Positions 43,944 through 52,688 of a DNA stretch of 56,241 nucleotides are shown here, one piece after another (position 1 is the first letter of the stretch; the number at the start of each line of letters is the position of its first letter). The DNA comes from Marseilla massiliensis. Its GTDB lineage: Bacteria > Bacteroidota > Bacteroidia > Bacteroidales > Bacteroidaceae. The stretch spans positions 1 to 56,241 of the forward strand of contig NZ_JACJJL010000025.1 in the NCBI RefSeq assembly GCF_016899955.1, given 5' to 3'. The position numbers were made by a program, and so were the translations under genes. The notes below the pieces were generated by a model, which worked only from the letters and a program-made list of their open reading frames with translations, searched no databases and was not told the origin of the DNA.

Positions 43944-44498
43944 ATGAATAAACTTGTCTTTGCCGCCTTGATGGCTTTTGCCTGCACCACGTCGCGTGCG
44001 CAGATGGTGGCAGTGAGCACAGATGTGTTGATGGATGCATTGCAGACCCCGTCCGTAGGGGCCGAGCTGGTGGTGTGCGAGCGCTCTTCCATCAGTCTCA
44101 ACCTCTTTGGCAACCACAACCCCTGGGGCAAGACTATGAAGATTGTCGGCATACAGCCCGAGTGGCGTTACTATTTCTCAGGGCGCCCCATGCACCGCCA
44201 TTTTGTGGGCGTCGGGGCATTGGGCACCCAGTACGACATCACGTGGAAGGGCAAGGTGTATGACGGTTATGCCGTAGGCCTGGGCCTGACGTTTGGCTAT
44301 GTCATACCACTATCGAGCAGGGTGAACATCGATTTGCACGCCGGTGTGGGATTGGTGGCTTACAGGCAGAAGGAGTATTTTGAGTCGGACAACTATGACC
44401 AGGACTACAGCTACGGCGGGACGGCACAGGCCAACGCCAGCGGCTATTGCCTGCTGCCAACGCGCATAGGTGTGTCTGTGGTGTACATATTAAAATGA
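43944..44498 (+). CDS. DUF3575 family outer-membrane protein
   Basis: The 184-residue protein has a signal peptide (MNKLVFAALMAFACTTSRA-Q). VSTDVLMDALQTPSVGAELVV (about 23-43) and IVGIQPEWRYYFSGRPMHRHFVG (about 68-90) are the DUF3575 hallmark, and the terminal strand VSVVYILK is barrel-like. In other Bacteroidales it stands within fimbrial operons next to DUF3868 genes. The final ATGA overlaps the next gene. Confidence 0.9.
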   Translation: MNKLVFAALMAFACTTSRAQMVAVSTDVLMDALQTPSVGAELVVCERSSISLNLFGNHNPWGKTMKIVGIQPEWRYYFSGRPMHRHFVGVGALGTQYDITWKGKVYDGYAVGLGLTFGYVIPLSSRVNIDLHAGVGLVAYRQKEYFESDNYDQDYSYGGTAQANASGYCLLPTRIGVSVVYILK

Positions 44499-47131
44499 GT
44501 TTCATGGTTTTTGGGATAAAGGTATTTAGATTCTACGCTGTCGTTGTCGCCATGGTGCTGTCGTGCGTTGGCGTCGGCAATGCGGCCGCACAGGATGCAC
44601 CCATGCATGTGTCGTGCCAAGTGGCCAAGTTGACCAACAACGGCAAGACATACTCGCAGGTAAGGTATGCCACGTTCAAGTCGTTGAAGCGGGCTATAAA
44701 GGTGAAGAACAGCCTTGTGGAGGCCGTGGCTGCCGTAAACGCCATCGGTGCCACGGGCGCAGAGATAGACAATGCCATCGTTGCCAGCGGGGCCTCGTGG
44801 AAAGACTCGCGCCCCAATGGCTCGTTCGACCTCTCGGTCATGGCAGGCCAGGCCGTCGTGGTGTTCTGCGACGAGGAAGAGGCCGAGGTGTTTGAGATTG
44901 TTGAGGGCAAGACGCGGTACGACATCGTGGTGCGCATGCGGCGCGCCTTGCGCGACATCATTGTCGACGGGCGCCGTAGGATAATAAAGCCCACATTCAA
45001 GAAGGTGCCGAGCATGGACACCGGCTATGAGACACAGTTTAGCGTCAACGTAGTGTTGCCTGAAGGATGGACCAAAGACAACTCGCGCCTCATCATACAG
45101 CCCATGGCCATTGACTGCCAGACGGAAGACACCATAGCTTACTTGGAGCCCATGGTGTATGAGGGCGGCGAATACCACAAGATGCAAGACAGGCGCATGC
45201 GCTTTGACTATTATGGCAAAGACCCGCTGGCCTTTGCTTACAAGGATGCCGTGGTGCTGGCCGATGGCGAGCCTTTTTCGATGGACACCACTGTGACGTT
45301 CAAGAAGCCCGACAAGGACAAGACCTACAAAGGGGCTTATTACTGCGTGCTCGAGGATTTCCATCGTGAGTATTATAATAATGGTGGCGAGGGCACGGGG
45401 TCGTGCCTGGCTTTCCGCCCGTTCAAGTTCCTCGACCTGTCTGTGGCTTCGGCGCCACTCGACATAACTGACTTCAAGGTTGAGGCCGAGTCGCAGTTTA
45501 CCACAGTGCCACGCAACCTTATGCTTACTTTCGAGGTTGGCACCGACAGGCTCACTACCGATTCGCTGAATGACGTTGAGTTCCGCAAGCTCATCGACGA
45601 GCTCAAGTCGTATGGCGACAAGCTGTTCCGTGTGCGTGTCGAGGGGTCTGCCTCGCCCGATGGCATCTATGAGAGCAACAAGGCGCTGGCAGGCAAGCGT
45701 GCAGCCCGTGCATTGTCAATAATAAAGAGCGGCCTCGGCCCGGGCGCCGACGTGCAGTTGCCGGCGCCGACGGTGAAGGTGTATACGTGGCAGGATGTTG
45801 TTGCCGAACTCGAGGGCAACGGCACGGACACGGCCATTGTGTCGATGGTTCGCAACGTTGTCGCAACGACCGACAGCCGCAGGGTAAACTTTGCTTTGCG
45901 CAACTTGCCGTTCTACGCCTCTGTCATTCAACCCGTCTTGGCGGGCCAGCGCATGATGAAGTGCTCTTATTCATACGAGCGCGACCATGTGATGACTCCC
46001 GACGAGGCTGTCGAGGCTTATTACAGTTTCAAGCCCGACTACATCGCAGGGAAGAAACGGTTCTCTGACGGAGATTATTACAATCTCTTTGCTACGGTCA
46101 AGGACAAGGCCGAACTCGACACAATAACGGAGATGGCTTACCGCCAGATCACCGCCCAGCCCGGATACGACAAGCTGCGTTTCGCACCGTACGTGGCCAA
46201 CAGGATGGCTTTGCTCAGCATGAGGCGAGGCGTGCCCGACCCGAGAATACTGGCCCCGTTCATAGATTACACCGACAGGCGTGTGCCAGCAAGCAAATAT
46301 GAGGGTGGCGTGGCTGTGCGCAAGAACTTGCGCGAGATGCTCATCAACCAGGCTATAATATATTTCCAGGAGCAGAAACTCGACACTGCGCAGTATCTTG
46401 TAGACTGGGCTCCCAAGGATTCAATAACGTCGAAGCTCGAAAAGTTTATCCACTTTGAGCGCTATTTCATCAAGTATATACAGGGGCAGTGCACCCCCGA
46501 GGAGGAAAAGATGTGCAATGAGGCTTATGCTTATGTCATGCAGTCGAGCGCAGACAACAGGGCCATCATCTTTTCGGAGCTCCATTCTCAGCTTAACAAG
46601 ACCCGACAGGAGGCAGAGGCCTTGGTCGACAAGATGGACGATTCGAATGCAAAGAAGTGGTATCTGAAGGGATTGCTTTGGAGCGAAGAGGCCGGCAAGG
46701 AGCCTCCCGTGGGAATAGCCGACGACGGATTCAGGGAACTTTCCGACGTAGAGTTCATGAAACTTCAGAACACCGACCCCGCTGCAGCGGTAAAATACAC
46801 GGAGGCTCTTGAGAGGCATGCCAAGTTGCAAGAGGCTGCCGGCACCGACCGTACGCCGTTCTTCCTGGCTTATTTCCAGCACAGCTTCGACCTGGAGCCT
46901 AAGTACAAGAGCCTTTATGCCAACGAGGGAAACGTTAGCGACGACATTCGTGAGAAATATCCATACGATGACGACAAGGCCGACGCCTACCGCCGTAAGT
47001 TCGACATGCTTTACGCAGCGTCGCGCAGCAAGGCGGCCGGCAATGGAGCCGGCTTCGGCAGCGCGCCTTCTTCCGGCAGCGATGCTGAAGCGCCAGCCGT
47101 TCAAGACAAACAAACAGAGGAGACAAAATAG
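44495..47131 (+). CDS. large OmpA-domain protein of the surface cluster (DUF3868-like?)
   Basis: The 878-residue protein has a signal peptide (ending NAAAQ). A beta-rich N-terminal part occupies about 30-335. An OmpA-like peptidoglycan-binding segment at about 345-415 (LTFEVGTDRL, then RVRVEGSASPDG, SNKALAGKRAARALSI) has the usual Asn and Arg but an altered TD position. A long helical C-terminal part runs about 500-860. The helical part looks TPR-like. It probably tethers the assembly to peptidoglycan. The ATG at 44495 overlaps the previous stop. DUF3868 identity is a guess; the OmpA-like segment is clearer. Confidence 0.75.
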   Translation: MSFMVFGIKVFRFYAVVVAMVLSCVGVGNAAAQDAPMHVSCQVAKLTNNGKTYSQVRYATFKSLKRAIKVKNSLVEAVAAVNAIGATGAEIDNAIVASGASWKDSRPNGSFDLSVMAGQAVVVFCDEEEAEVFEIVEGKTRYDIVVRMRRALRDIIVDGRRRIIKPTFKKVPSMDTGYETQFSVNVVLPEGWTKDNSRLIIQPMAIDCQTEDTIAYLEPMVYEGGEYHKMQDRRMRFDYYGKDPLAFAYKDAVVLADGEPFSMDTTVTFKKPDKDKTYKGAYYCVLEDFHREYYNNGGEGTGSCLAFRPFKFLDLSVASAPLDITDFKVEAESQFTTVPRNLMLTFEVGTDRLTTDSLNDVEFRKLIDELKSYGDKLFRVRVEGSASPDGIYESNKALAGKRAARALSIIKSGLGPGADVQLPAPTVKVYTWQDVVAELEGNGTDTAIVSMVRNVVATTDSRRVNFALRNLPFYASVIQPVLAGQRMMKCSYSYERDHVMTPDEAVEAYYSFKPDYIAGKKRFSDGDYYNLFATVKDKAELDTITEMAYRQITAQPGYDKLRFAPYVANRMALLSMRRGVPDPRILAPFIDYTDRRVPASKYEGGVAVRKNLREMLINQAIIYFQEQKLDTAQYLVDWAPKDSITSKLEKFIHFERYFIKYIQGQCTPEEEKMCNEAYAYVMQSSADNRAIIFSELHSQLNKTRQEAEALVDKMDDSNAKKWYLKGLLWSEEAGKEPPVGIADDGFRELSDVEFMKLQNTDPAAAVKYTEALERHAKLQEAAGTDRTPFFLAYFQHSFDLEPKYKSLYANEGNVSDDIREKYPYDDDKADAYRRKFDMLYAASRSKAAGNGAGFGSAPSSGSDAEAPAVQDKQTEETK

Positions 47132-47135
47132 TAAG

Positions 47136-49265
47136 ATGAAGTTAATGTATATTCCTGTATCTGTGGTGATGCTATTTGGGTCGTGCTTTGTCCCAATGGC
47201 GTTGGCCGGCTCGGTGTCGGGGCTTTTGCCGGCCCATGGCTGTGGCGTTGCGGCCGTAAGGAAGCTGCCCTGCACCGTGGCCGACTCTGTCGGTTCCGAA
47301 GCTTCGGGGCCGGTGGCCGGCAGTGGCGCCGCCGCCGACACCGTGGCATCGAGGCGCGGTGGCAAGGGGACAGGCTTCAATGCCCTCGACTATGTCATGG
47401 AACGCCGTTACCTTGACCGTGGGTCAGAGCTCAGCTCACCATGGTACAGCCGTGTGTTCCTTGAGGGAGGCATCGGTGTCGAGAAGATGGTGCCGCCAAC
47501 CGACGACTATGGGTTCGGCGCATTGGCGTCGGTGCATTTCGGAGTGGGCAAGCGGTTGGACCGCCTGAACACATTGAGATTGATGCTACACGGCGACTTA
47601 GGCTACCAGCAGGGCAACAACCTCATGTTGGCAAAGGGAGGCGGACGCTTTGATTACCTTTTCAGCTTGTCTTCTTATTTTGACGGCTATGCCCCGACGC
47701 GCCCGCTCGACGTGTCGTCCGTCATCGGCCTTGGCGCACAGTTGTCACGCCAGCGCTACAAGCCGGGCTGGCGCAAGTCTTTGGAAGGTCACTTCGGCAT
47801 ACAGTTTAAGTTTTACACAGGGCCCCAGGCATTCATCACATTCGAGCCTTACGTAGGCATTGGCACCGACCAGATGGATGTCAGCGAGACGCTCAACTGG
47901 CGTAAGTACGACTTTTTCTACGGCGCCGGCATAAGCTATGTCTATTATCTTGGCAATACCATACCCGAGTCACTGCGTCGCAAGCTGGCGCGTGAGCTGC
48001 ACGGCGACGGTGCCCTGCAGCCCGACTCTACTCCTTCGTCGTGGCGAAAGCCGTGGTTCATGGAACTGTCGGCCGGGCCACATTTCATGGACGCGTCGGG
48101 TGACGAAGGCGTCTCTGTGGGTCACGAGACGTCGGTGTCTGTCGGCAAGTGGTTGTCGCCGGTGCTCGGTCTACGGCTTACGGCTTCATTGCGTTCGGCC
48201 CGGTCGTCAAAGTCGGAGGTGATGAGTGGCACCGCTTCGTACGACGAACTGTACCACAAGTTCTACGGTGGCGCCCGCCTCGATGCCCTTGTCAATCCCC
48301 TTGGGTTTTCCAAGCGGTTCTCATGGGATTCCCGTTTCGGCTTTTATGTGCTGTTCGGCGGAGAACTTGGCCGTGTATTGCGTTACGAGCCATCCGAGCG
48401 CCTTAACCGTTTTTACGGCTCGTGGGCGTTGGGCGCCCATGCCTGGGCACAGTTGTCGCCCGGCCTTCAGTTCTTTGTGGAACCGCGTGGTGCATGGTAT
48501 GTGTACGACATTCCTTATTCAGACGCAGAGCGCAGCATGAGATGTACCGACACAGGGTTCTCGCTTAACATGGGCCTTACCGTGACCACGGCCAACCGAT
48601 TGCCTAAGTCGCGCCGTGTCAGCGGGGTGCTCGACAGCCGCTTCAGTGTCGGTGCCGGCATGGGGACAAGCCTCAGATATACGCGCTCGGCGCTCGACGG
48701 CGCCGGCATGGGGTTCAACGCCCAGCTATGGGGTGAGTTCCGCATCGACCGCTTGTCGGCTGTGCGTGCATCGTTTGACTATGAGTCGGTGCCCACACTG
48801 CACAAGACAGGGTTCTACGATTATGCGCCTGCCGATGCCGCCGGCAACTCCAGTCGCACGTGGCGTTCGGGCGTATGGCGCCGTCGCTATGGCATGGGCA
48901 TAGTGTCGCTGGACTATTCGCTCGATTTCACCGAGCTTATGGGAGGCTACATGCCCGGGCGCGTATTCAGTGCCGTGGCATATGCCGGCCCCTCGCTGTT
49001 TATGCTTTGGGGAGAGTCGGCTTCGCTGCATCAGTCAGAGTCGTTGTCCGAGGGCCACAGCACTGCGCTGGCAAAGCCTGTTGACAACAAGACTGTGTTT
49101 GGCGCCAACGTAGGCGTGCGCCTCACTGCCCATGTCACGCCCAATTGGAGTGTCTATCTTTCTCCGACCCTTTATGTGTGGCGCAAGTTTGACTTGCCCG
49201 GCATCAACTTCCTTGGCACAAAGCATCTCGAGACGTTAAACCTCGGTTTGCAGTATGATTTTTAG
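47136..49265 (+). CDS. triple tandem outer-membrane barrel protein
   Basis: The 709-residue protein follows the OmpA-domain gene by 4 nt. After a signal peptide (MKLMYIPVSVVMLFGSCFVPMALA) and a Ser/Ala/Gly-rich stretch, three homologous barrel-like units begin near residues 107, 307 and 501. Each has an opening FLEGGIGV / FMELSAGPH / RFSVGAGMG, a VGKRLDRLNTLRL / VGKWLSPVLGLRL / WGEFRIDRLSAVRA strand, and a near-C-terminal FEPYVGIGTD / VEPRGAWYVYD / LSPTLYVWRKFD strand. The chain ends LNLGLQYDF with terminal Phe. It may form one large barrel or three linked barrels. No family is recognised with certainty. Confidence 0.78.
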   Translation: MKLMYIPVSVVMLFGSCFVPMALAGSVSGLLPAHGCGVAAVRKLPCTVADSVGSEASGPVAGSGAAADTVASRRGGKGTGFNALDYVMERRYLDRGSELSSPWYSRVFLEGGIGVEKMVPPTDDYGFGALASVHFGVGKRLDRLNTLRLMLHGDLGYQQGNNLMLAKGGGRFDYLFSLSSYFDGYAPTRPLDVSSVIGLGAQLSRQRYKPGWRKSLEGHFGIQFKFYTGPQAFITFEPYVGIGTDQMDVSETLNWRKYDFFYGAGISYVYYLGNTIPESLRRKLARELHGDGALQPDSTPSSWRKPWFMELSAGPHFMDASGDEGVSVGHETSVSVGKWLSPVLGLRLTASLRSARSSKSEVMSGTASYDELYHKFYGGARLDALVNPLGFSKRFSWDSRFGFYVLFGGELGRVLRYEPSERLNRFYGSWALGAHAWAQLSPGLQFFVEPRGAWYVYDIPYSDAERSMRCTDTGFSLNMGLTVTTANRLPKSRRVSGVLDSRFSVGAGMGTSLRYTRSALDGAGMGFNAQLWGEFRIDRLSAVRASFDYESVPTLHKTGFYDYAPADAAGNSSRTWRSGVWRRRYGMGIVSLDYSLDFTELMGGYMPGRVFSAVAYAGPSLFMLWGESASLHQSESLSEGHSTALAKPVDNKTVFGANVGVRLTAHVTPNWSVYLSPTLYVWRKFDLPGINFLGTKHLETLNLGLQYDF

Positions 49266-49288
49266 TTCCGTGTTTGTTCCAAAGCGTT

Positions 49289-50770
49289 ATGATTATTAAG
49301 TTCTTCAGATTATCATTGGCTGCAGTCGTGTTTGCGGCTTCGTTGCCTTTGTCGGCCCAGAGCGACCCCGAGGCCGCCATGGCAGCCTTAGACAGCGTGG
49401 TGCGCAAATACTCTCATTACAAGAATGTGCTTGACCCGTACGTAGAGAAGATATACAAGAAGTTTGACAACAACAGCGAAGTCATCACCGGCATTGCGAA
49501 GGCTTATTATTCGTTTTCGCGCCCTGAGGGTCAGATGTATTACACGTTTGTAACGCGCGACAGTGCCAACGCATATAAATACATCAACCTGGCCATAGCC
49601 AACGACCGTTCTTATGTGCCGGCATATATCCACGGCGGCGACATACAGCTGACCATGGGCAACCGCGATGCAGCCCTCGACTGGTACAGGCGTGCCATCG
49701 CAGCCGACAAGTTTGTGCCCGACGGCTACCTGTCTTACCTCGACGTGGCACTCGATGCCGATTCTTCTGCGGCTGTTTCGACCATGTCGTCCATTCGCGA
49801 CTGCCTGCCCGCTTACCCTGTGGAGCTGGCTGTTGCCCGGGCCTACGAGCGGAGGTCTGACGTGAGGCGTGCCATCGGCTTTTACGACAAGGCCGACAGG
49901 GACAGCATGGATGTCGACGACCTTGTGAGTTATGCCATCTACCATTACCTGTTGGGCAATTTCGACAGCAGCCTTGGCGTGGCCCTTTATGGCCATGGCC
50001 GGTTTCCGGGCAATGCGGCCCTTGACCGTCTGGCATTCTGGAACTATACCGACTTGAAGAAATATGATGAGGCCCTGGAGTTTGCCGGTCTCCTGTTTCA
50101 TGATGCCGACACCGCCGACATTCAGTCGAAAGACTATCTGTACTACGGTTATGCTTACCTTGGCAAGCAGCGTTACGCCGACGCTGTAGACATGTTTGGC
50201 AAGGTGGCTTCGTTTGACGATGCCACAGAGAAAGACAAGGTCACGGCCATGCAGGAGATTGTGAAGGCCTACAGGGAGCTTGGCGATTACGACAAGGCCG
50301 AGGTTGCGTGCTTGGCTTATATAGACAAGCGCCAGAAAGACAGTCTGCTTTCTGCTTACGACCTTAACCTGCTGGCTGAGATATACATAGAGAAGGGTGA
50401 CACTCTTTCTGGTGAGGGGCGCGCTGAGGCATGGCGCCGTGCCGACTCGGTGCTGACGGTCATGTCGGAGCGTTTCCCTGCGAATGCCGACTATGCCCTA
50501 TACCGCCAGCTTACATTGGCCAACGGCCAGGACCCTGAGTCGGCCAAGGGGCTTGGCGTGCCTTATGCGCAACGTCTCATTGCCGTTGTCGAGGCTATGC
50601 CCGATCGCACGAGCCTTGCCGACGAGCGCATGAAGGCAGCCTGCCATTACCTTGGTTATTACTACACCTTTGTGGCCAAGCAGCGCGCCCGCGGCCGCGT
50701 CTACTGGGAGATGGTTCTCGAGATAGACCCCGACAACAATGCAGCCAGGACAGTGCTTGGCTTGAAGTGA
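49289..50770 (+). CDS. helical (TPR-type) repeat periplasmic protein
   Basis: The 493-residue protein has a signal peptide (MIIKFFRLSLAAVVFAASLPLSA-Q). The rest is a series of helical hairpins with TPR features: GNRDAALDWYRRAIAADKFVPDGYL, YVGYAYLG-type helices such as YLYYGYAYLGKQRYADAVDMFGKV, and YWEMVLEIDPDNNAARTVLGLK. The ATG at 49289 starts the signal; the longer frame would begin at TTG. It lies 23 nt after the triple-barrel gene and closes the cluster, so it probably scaffolds or sorts the surface complex. The gene is convergent with the carbonic anhydrase gene. Confidence 0.82.
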   Translation: MIIKFFRLSLAAVVFAASLPLSAQSDPEAAMAALDSVVRKYSHYKNVLDPYVEKIYKKFDNNSEVITGIAKAYYSFSRPEGQMYYTFVTRDSANAYKYINLAIANDRSYVPAYIHGGDIQLTMGNRDAALDWYRRAIAADKFVPDGYLSYLDVALDADSSAAVSTMSSIRDCLPAYPVELAVARAYERRSDVRRAIGFYDKADRDSMDVDDLVSYAIYHYLLGNFDSSLGVALYGHGRFPGNAALDRLAFWNYTDLKKYDEALEFAGLLFHDADTADIQSKDYLYYGYAYLGKQRYADAVDMFGKVASFDDATEKDKVTAMQEIVKAYRELGDYDKAEVACLAYIDKRQKDSLLSAYDLNLLAEIYIEKGDTLSGEGRAEAWRRADSVLTVMSERFPANADYALYRQLTLANGQDPESAKGLGVPYAQRLIAVVEAMPDRTSLADERMKAACHYLGYYYTFVAKQRARGRVYWEMVLEIDPDNNAARTVLGLK

Positions 50771-50804
50771 TGGGCGGTGCTTGTTGGTGTGCGCCGCAAG
50801 CCTG

Positions 50805-51323
50805 TCAGGGCTGTGGCGTCACCGGGCGGTACCACCTTGAGTATTCCACGTAGTGTTGGGCGAAGCTTTCCGCCTGTCCTTCGCGCGCCATCTTGATGAA
50901 CTTGGCCGGTACGCCGCCCCACAGTTCGTGGTCGCCTATCTTTGTGCCCTGAAGAACCAGGGCGCCGGCTGCCACGACGGCTCCGCGGCCCACCTCGCAT
51001 CCGTCGAGCAGTGTGGCTCCCATGCCTATGAGGGCCCCGTCGTTGATGGTGCAGGCATGCACCGTGGCGTTGTGGCCGATGGTCACATCGTTGCCTATCA
51101 CAGTTGGGCCTGTGGTGTTGGTCACATGGATGCAGGCTCCGTCTTGCACGTTGGTGCGGTGGCCGATGGTTATGGGGGCCACGTCGCCACGCACCACGGC
51201 GTTAAACCAGATGGAGCACTCGTCGCCCATGGTCACCTCGCCCACGATGGTGGCGTTTTCGCTGAAGTAGCAGTCTTTACCCCAATGGGGTGTCAGTCCG
51301 TTGATTGGTTTTATCAGTGCCAT
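50805..51323 (-). CDS. gamma-class carbonic anhydrase family protein
   Basis: The 172-residue left-handed beta-helix protein is built of hexapeptide repeats (VIGNDVTIGHNATVHACTINDGALIGMGATLL, about 92-122). The likely zinc-binding histidines lie in HVTN, IGHN and TVHAC. It resembles YrdA/PaaY. It is likely a cytosolic CO2/bicarbonate hydratase or acyltransferase-related protein. A -7 element (TAATTTTG) lies upstream. Confidence 0.9.
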   Translation of the reverse strand: MALIKPINGLTPHWGKDCYFSENATIVGEVTMGDECSIWFNAVVRGDVAPITIGHRTNVQDGACIHVTNTTGPTVIGNDVTIGHNATVHACTINDGALIGMGATLLDGCEVGRGAVVAAGALVLQGTKIGDHELWGGVPAKFIKMAREGQAESFAQHYVEYSRWYRPVTPQP

Positions 51324-51357
51324 TTCTTTTGCGTTGTTGTTTATTTGTTTGATATTG

Positions 51358-51365
51358 CAAAATTA
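51358..51365 (-). promoter_or_regulatory. -7 element for the carbonic anhydrase gene
   Basis: The minus strand reads TAATTTTG, 34 nt before the ATG at 51323. The -33 is not clear. Confidence 0.45.
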
Positions 51366-51396
51366 GTTTATTTTCCTCAAAAGCGTGTCGTTTTGT

Positions 51397-51427
51397 TTTG
51401 CGCTTTTCGGGATATTTATTAATTTTG
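51397..51427 (+). promoter_or_regulatory. promoter of the thioesterase gene
   Basis: TTTG (51397-51400), 19-nt spacer, TAATTTTG (51420-51427): a full consensus promoter with a leader of about 17 nt. Confidence 0.75.
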
Positions 51428-51449
51428 GGTTTGCTTAGAATATTATCTT

Positions 51450-51821
51450 ATGTTAGAGACAGGACTTTCACACACAAGCAGTGTGGTCGTCAGCGACGCC
51501 AACACTGCCATCGCCCTTGGTTCGGGCGACATGCCGGTATTAGCCACACCAGCCATGCTTGCATTGATGGAAAATGCTGCCATGCTTGCCGTGGCAGCAG
51601 AGTTGCCCGAGGGTAGCACTACTGTTGGCGGGCAGATTTCGTCTTCACACCTTGCGCCGTCGCCTGTCGGGGCTGAGGTGAGGGCTCGCGCCACTCTCGA
51701 GAAGATAGACGGCCGCAAGCTTTACTTTAATGTCATAGCTCTTCAGGGCGACAAGGTGATTGGCGAGGGAACTCACCTGCGCTTTATTGTTGACCGCGAG
51801 CGGTTTATGGCGAAGCTGTAG
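51450..51821 (+). CDS. hot-dog fold thioesterase (FlK-like)
   Basis: The 123-residue protein resembles fluoroacetyl-CoA thioesterase-like hot-dog proteins. SHTSSVVVSDANTAIALGSGDMPVLATPAMLALMENAA is the family opening, with conserved Thr and Glu (ATPAMLALMENAA). SSHLAPSPVGAEV (the His-containing motif) and the final FIVDRERF follow. The substrate is unknown. It stops two bases before the 9-nt repeat array that continues to the four-helix-bundle gene. Confidence 0.88.
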   Translation: MLETGLSHTSSVVVSDANTAIALGSGDMPVLATPAMLALMENAAMLAVAAELPEGSTTVGGQISSSHLAPSPVGAEVRARATLEKIDGRKLYFNVIALQGDKVIGEGTHLRFIVDRERFMAKL

Positions 51822-51823
51822 AG

Positions 51824-51919
51824 TAGGAGGCTTAGGAGGCCTGGGAAGCCTGGGGCTTTTAGGGAGCTTAGGAGGCTTAGGGCTCTTAGGAGACTTAGGA
51901 ATCCTAGGAAGCTTAGGAC
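51824..51919 (+). repeat. 9-nt repeat array left of the four-helix-bundle gene
   Basis: Imperfect GGAGGCTTA / GGAAGCTTA / GGAAGCCTG units run in tandem directly after the thioesterase stop codon, less regular than the right-hand array. All read the same way on the plus strand. The frame leading into the four-helix-bundle gene stays open through it. Confidence 0.75.
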
Positions 51920-52116
51920 TGCTGTTTGTAGTTTGTAAGCGCGGGGCACCCGTTACCTTGGCTCCTGTGAGCGAGAGAGGGGCGGCTGAGTGGGCGTTGG
52001 GTTGCTTGCTCCTTGATATGGCCGGATGTTTCCTCTGTGCTATAAGGCGCTTTGCGCATCTCGATGTCTGCTGTGCGCGGATATTACTCAAATACCTACC
52101 GATAAATGACAAGCCT

Positions 52117-52680
52117 ATGATTGACCCGAAGCGTGACTTTATTCCGCTGACACAAAACTATGACCGGTTGAAGGCGTATCAGAAGAGTGAGTGTATATAT
52201 GATGTCACTTACTATTTTGTACATCGCTTTCTTGGCCGGGGTGATCGTACTGTCGACCAGATGGTGCAGGCTGCACGCAGCGGTAAGCAGAATATTGCTG
52301 AGGGCGTTGAGGCCGGCGCGACGTCGTGCGAGACTGCCATTAAGCTTGTGAATGTGGCCCGTGCCAGTCTGCAGGAGTTGCTACTTGACTACAAGGACTA
52401 TCTGCGGGTTCGCAACCTTGACTTATGGTTGCCTGGCTCGGATAAATATGAGCAATGCCGTAGGGCTTGCATGGCTCACAATGACTCCGCTTTTTATCGC
52501 AAGGCTATTGCTGTGCGCACCGATACTGCCATCGCTAACATTGCTATTACGCTGATTTATCAGGCTGATGTGTTGCTGCGCGGTTTGGTAGAGAGGCTGA
52601 AATGCGACTTCGTTGAGCGGGGTGGCATAAGGGAGGAGATGACGCGTGTGAGGCTGCAGAGCCGAAAAGGGAGGAAGTGA
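52117..52680 (+). CDS. four-helix-bundle protein, 23S rRNA-intervening-sequence-protein-like
   Basis: The 187-residue protein matches the four helix bundle family (S23/IVP-like, also related to Avd of diversity-generating retroelements): LKAYQKSECIYDVTYYFVHRFLG (about 16-38), DQMVQAARSGKQNIAEGVEAG (about 47-67, the AxSxxxNIAEG hallmark), then ARASLQELLLDYKDYLR. The final third is an extra helical segment as in the family with a C-terminal suffix. The ATG at 52117 opens the conserved domain. An in-frame extension to 51760 would include the repeats and is rejected. Repeat arrays lie on both sides. The function is unknown; nucleic-acid binding is inferred. Confidence 0.88.
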   Translation: MIDPKRDFIPLTQNYDRLKAYQKSECIYDVTYYFVHRFLGRGDRTVDQMVQAARSGKQNIAEGVEAGATSCETAIKLVNVARASLQELLLDYKDYLRVRNLDLWLPGSDKYEQCRRACMAHNDSAFYRKAIAVRTDTAIANIAITLIYQADVLLRGLVERLKCDFVERGGIREEMTRVRLQSRKGRK

Positions 52681-52688
52681 AGAGGGGA

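Noticed and set aside
51645..52112. Pro-Lys-Leu repeat peptide on the minus strand
   Set aside because: It is the complement of the left 9-nt array and overlaps the thioesterase gene.
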